From assembly GCA_903911805.1 (NCBI GenBank), contig CAIWET010000618.1, positions 1-8,709 of the forward strand: a DNA stretch of 8,709 nt. Reading direction: 5' to 3'. Shown here in pieces: positions 7,632-8,709 of this stretch. Position numbers and translations under genes: made by a program. Position 1 is the stretch's first letter. Each line of letters begins with the position of its first letter. This DNA comes from an uncultured Ignavibacteria bacterium. GTDB taxonomy: Bacteria; Bacteroidota; Ignavibacteria; Kapaibacteriales; UBA2268. The notes under the pieces were generated by a model that saw nothing but the letters and a program-made list of their open reading frames with translations, searched no databases and was not told where the DNA came from.

Positions 7632-7856
7632 TTAAATCTTAATATCCAAATAGCCTTTTTGAAGTTGATTCGAGGCTGTTTTGTTATTATTTTGAGCCGG
7701 TTGGGAATTTGCCATTAAAGCTAAAGTCTGCTTTTGAGAAGACTGATTACCAACTGTAGTTTCTCTTAACATTTCCTTTTTGATTTCCATAGGAGCATTA
7801 AGCTGTTCATTCTGTTTTGCGGCAATCCTTTGCGTGTTTTTAAGTTCAACATTCAT
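7632..7856 (-). CDS. Small YjfB-like putative motility protein, 74 aa
   Basis: This is a short Gln/Asn/Lys-rich soluble protein without a signal peptide or membrane segment. Three signals argue that it is real: a GGAG SD eight bases before the ATG, a terminator placed just after its stop, and a sigma-28-type promoter upstream. The pattern is a helical start, then IKKEML (25-30), Q-x-x-x-L-x-L-M (43-49), a low-complexity stretch and a closing GYLDIKI (68-74). It resembles the YjfB-like putative motility family, which has a helical stretch with MKK and Q...L...M residues and ends in a G-x-x-[IL]-D-[IV]-[KR] tail. That match is by eye, and the low-complexity middle makes it uncertain. If right, it is a flagellar-regulon protein of unknown biochemical role. 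The carbonic anhydrase gene lies 84 bases upstream on the same strand with no clear terminator between, so read-through is also possible. Confidence 0.65.
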   Translation of the reverse strand: MNVELKNTQRIAAKQNEQLNAPMEIKKEMLRETTVGNQSSQKQTLALMANSQPAQNNNKTASNQLQKGYLDIKI

Positions 7857-7864
7857 ATTATTTT

Positions 7865-7868
7865 CTCC
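7865..7868 (-). promoter_or_regulatory. Ribosome binding site of the small motility-like gene
   Basis: The minus strand reads GGAG, followed by eight bases and the ATG at 7856. It fixes the start and supports treating this short reading frame as a gene, in contrast to several neighbours that lack an SD. Confidence 0.75.
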
Positions 7869-7900
7869 GCAATATTCATTTACAATTATCCGTTTTACTT

Positions 7901-7927
7901 GTATCGGACACTTTTCTAAAAACTTTA
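7901..7927 (-). promoter_or_regulatory. Sigma-28 (FliA) type promoter
   Basis: On the minus strand, TAAAGTTT (plus positions 7920-7927) is followed by exactly 11 bases and then TCCGATAC (7901-7908). The established FliA consensus is TAAAGTTT-N11-GCCGATAA: the -35 box matches 8 of 8, the -10 box 6 of 8, and spacing is ideal. Transcription should start near 7894, leaving about 38 bases before the ATG at 7856. It lies in the gap after the carbonic anhydrase gene and points at the small YjfB-like gene. Confidence 0.75.
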
Positions 7928-7940
7928 GTGTTTTTTTTGT

Positions 7941-8669
7941 TTATTTATGACTTTTTTTGCTTTTTTCTTTTGATTCTTTGTGTTTTGATTCTTTTGCAGA
8001 ATGTGCTTCTTCAGCAATTTCTAAATAATCAACAACTCCAGATTTAAAGTTATAATAACCACCAAGAATTGAAATTTTATTTTCGTGCATCAACTCTTCA
8101 ATTATTTTACTATTTTCTTTAATATAATTGATTTGTTCGCCAACATTCATATCAGTAACAAATTTTACTTGTTCTTCTTTAGCAATTTTCTTTGATTTAG
8201 ATACTGAAGGAGTAATTTTATCAATTATAGCATTGATATTTGGACTTTCTGTTTTTCCACTAATTGAAGCCTTAACAGCTCCACAAGCTTCGTGTCCCAT
8301 TACTAATAATACTTTTGAATGTAGATGTTCTGCTGCATATTCAATACTACCTAAAGCTACTTCATCAATTACGTTTCCTGCTGTTCTTACCACAAAAATG
8401 CTTCCTAAGCTAGCGTCAAAAATGTATTCAGGAGAAACTCTGGAATCGGAGCAACAAACAACTATGGCATAAGGTTCTTGACCTTTTGCTAATTCATCGC
8501 GTTTAACAACGTGATCGTATTTGTTCATCTTGCCTTTAATATATCTTTCGTTACCTGATTTTAATTGATTTACAGCATTAACAATTGCATAAGGTGTGAT
8601 TTCTTCTGCAAATGAGAAAGAAGAAAAAACATAGAATGATAACAAAAACAGAGTGTTAATTTTTTTCAT
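7941..8669 (-). CDS. Secreted beta-class carbonic anhydrase, 242 aa
   Basis: This enzyme interconverts CO2 and bicarbonate. All beta-class active-site residues are visible: CSDSR at 73-77 gives zinc ligand C73 and the Asp75/Arg77 pair, and GHEACG at 125-130 gives zinc ligands H126 and C129. Residues 1-21 form a signal peptide (MKK, hydrophobic FLLSFYVFSSFSF, likely cut after SFA), so the mature enzyme should act in the periplasm, unlike the common cytoplasmic form. The core ends near residue 220 with GVVDYLEI. A 20-residue Lys/Ser/His/Glu-rich tail follows and is not part of the usual fold. A GGAG seven bases before the ATG supports the start. The promoter falls at or beyond the window edge. 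Likely roles are periplasmic CO2/bicarbonate supply or pH control; the neighbours do not decide which. Confidence 0.9.
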   Translation of the reverse strand: MKKINTLFLLSFYVFSSFSFAEEITPYAIVNAVNQLKSGNERYIKGKMNKYDHVVKRDELAKGQEPYAIVVCCSDSRVSPEYIFDASLGSIFVVRTAGNVIDEVALGSIEYAAEHLHSKVLLVMGHEACGAVKASISGKTESPNINAIIDKITPSVSKSKKIAKEEQVKFVTDMNVGEQINYIKENSKIIEELMHENKISILGGYYNFKSGVVDYLEIAEEAHSAKESKHKESKEKSKKSHK

Positions 8670-8709
8670 AAATAGTCTCCAAATTGTTTTTAATAATAAA
8701 ATTATTTAT

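Noticed and set aside
7908..7938. Plus-strand hairpin (ACACT/AGTGT) followed by eight T, resembling a terminator
   Set aside because: The stem is only five pairs, no plus-strand gene ends there, and the same bases are explained better as the minus-strand sigma-28 promoter.
8128..8472. 114-codon plus-strand frame opposite the carbonic anhydrase
   Set aside because: It is antisense to a gene with a full set of catalytic residues, and its translation matches nothing recognisable.

Overview
The window is an AT-rich stretch of a bacterial chromosome with compact gene spacing (largest gap about 280 bases). No insertion sequence, phage gene, CRISPR array or plasmid feature was seen. Gene content points to the Bacteroidota/Chlorobiota/Ignavibacteria side of the FCB group. 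The evidence is a BatB of the Bacteroidota type, a BatA-domain VWA protein, a mutase with the SNTEP phosphate loop, a trigger factor with an eroded PPIase domain, and several genes that lack a Shine-Dalgarno sequence. A flagellar-type sigma-28 promoter near the right end suggests a motile relative (Ignavibacteria or Kapabacteria-like) rather than a classical Bacteroidia member. This placement is inference from protein character, not from a search.

Left block (1-2965, all minus strand): tRNA-Leu(UAG), then a trigger factor starting at TTG, a strong intrinsic terminator, and a phosphoglucosamine/phosphomannomutase (GlmM-like). These are housekeeping functions: decoding, folding of nascent chains, and cell-wall precursor synthesis. 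The mutase start is best placed at 1396, downstream of the terminator, not at the longest-ORF start at 1510.

Middle block (3245-6507): a BatB-type VWA membrane protein (minus) is divergent from a 691-residue BatA-domain/VWA membrane protein (plus) across 158 bases. Both have membrane anchors and a VWA domain facing the periplasm, so they may work together, but the usual MoxR ATPase, DUF58 and TPR partners are not here.

Right block (6668-8669): a cytoplasmic protein with a J-like HPD segment between coiled coils (plus) shares a bidirectional terminator with a convergent 74-residue protein (minus). Upstream of that small gene lies a secreted beta-carbonic anhydrase on the same strand. The small gene has a good SD and a near-perfect sigma-28 (FliA) promoter, TAAAGTTT-N11-TCCGATAC. 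Its protein resembles the YjfB-type putative motility proteins. This is the most notable observation in the window. I see no large undescribed multi-gene system.

Gaps: 2966-3244 (279 bases) holds only a possible tRNA promoter and no convincing gene. 4274-4431 is a divergent promoter region without a motif I can assign. 6508-6667 holds a weak promoter candidate and an imperfect hairpin.
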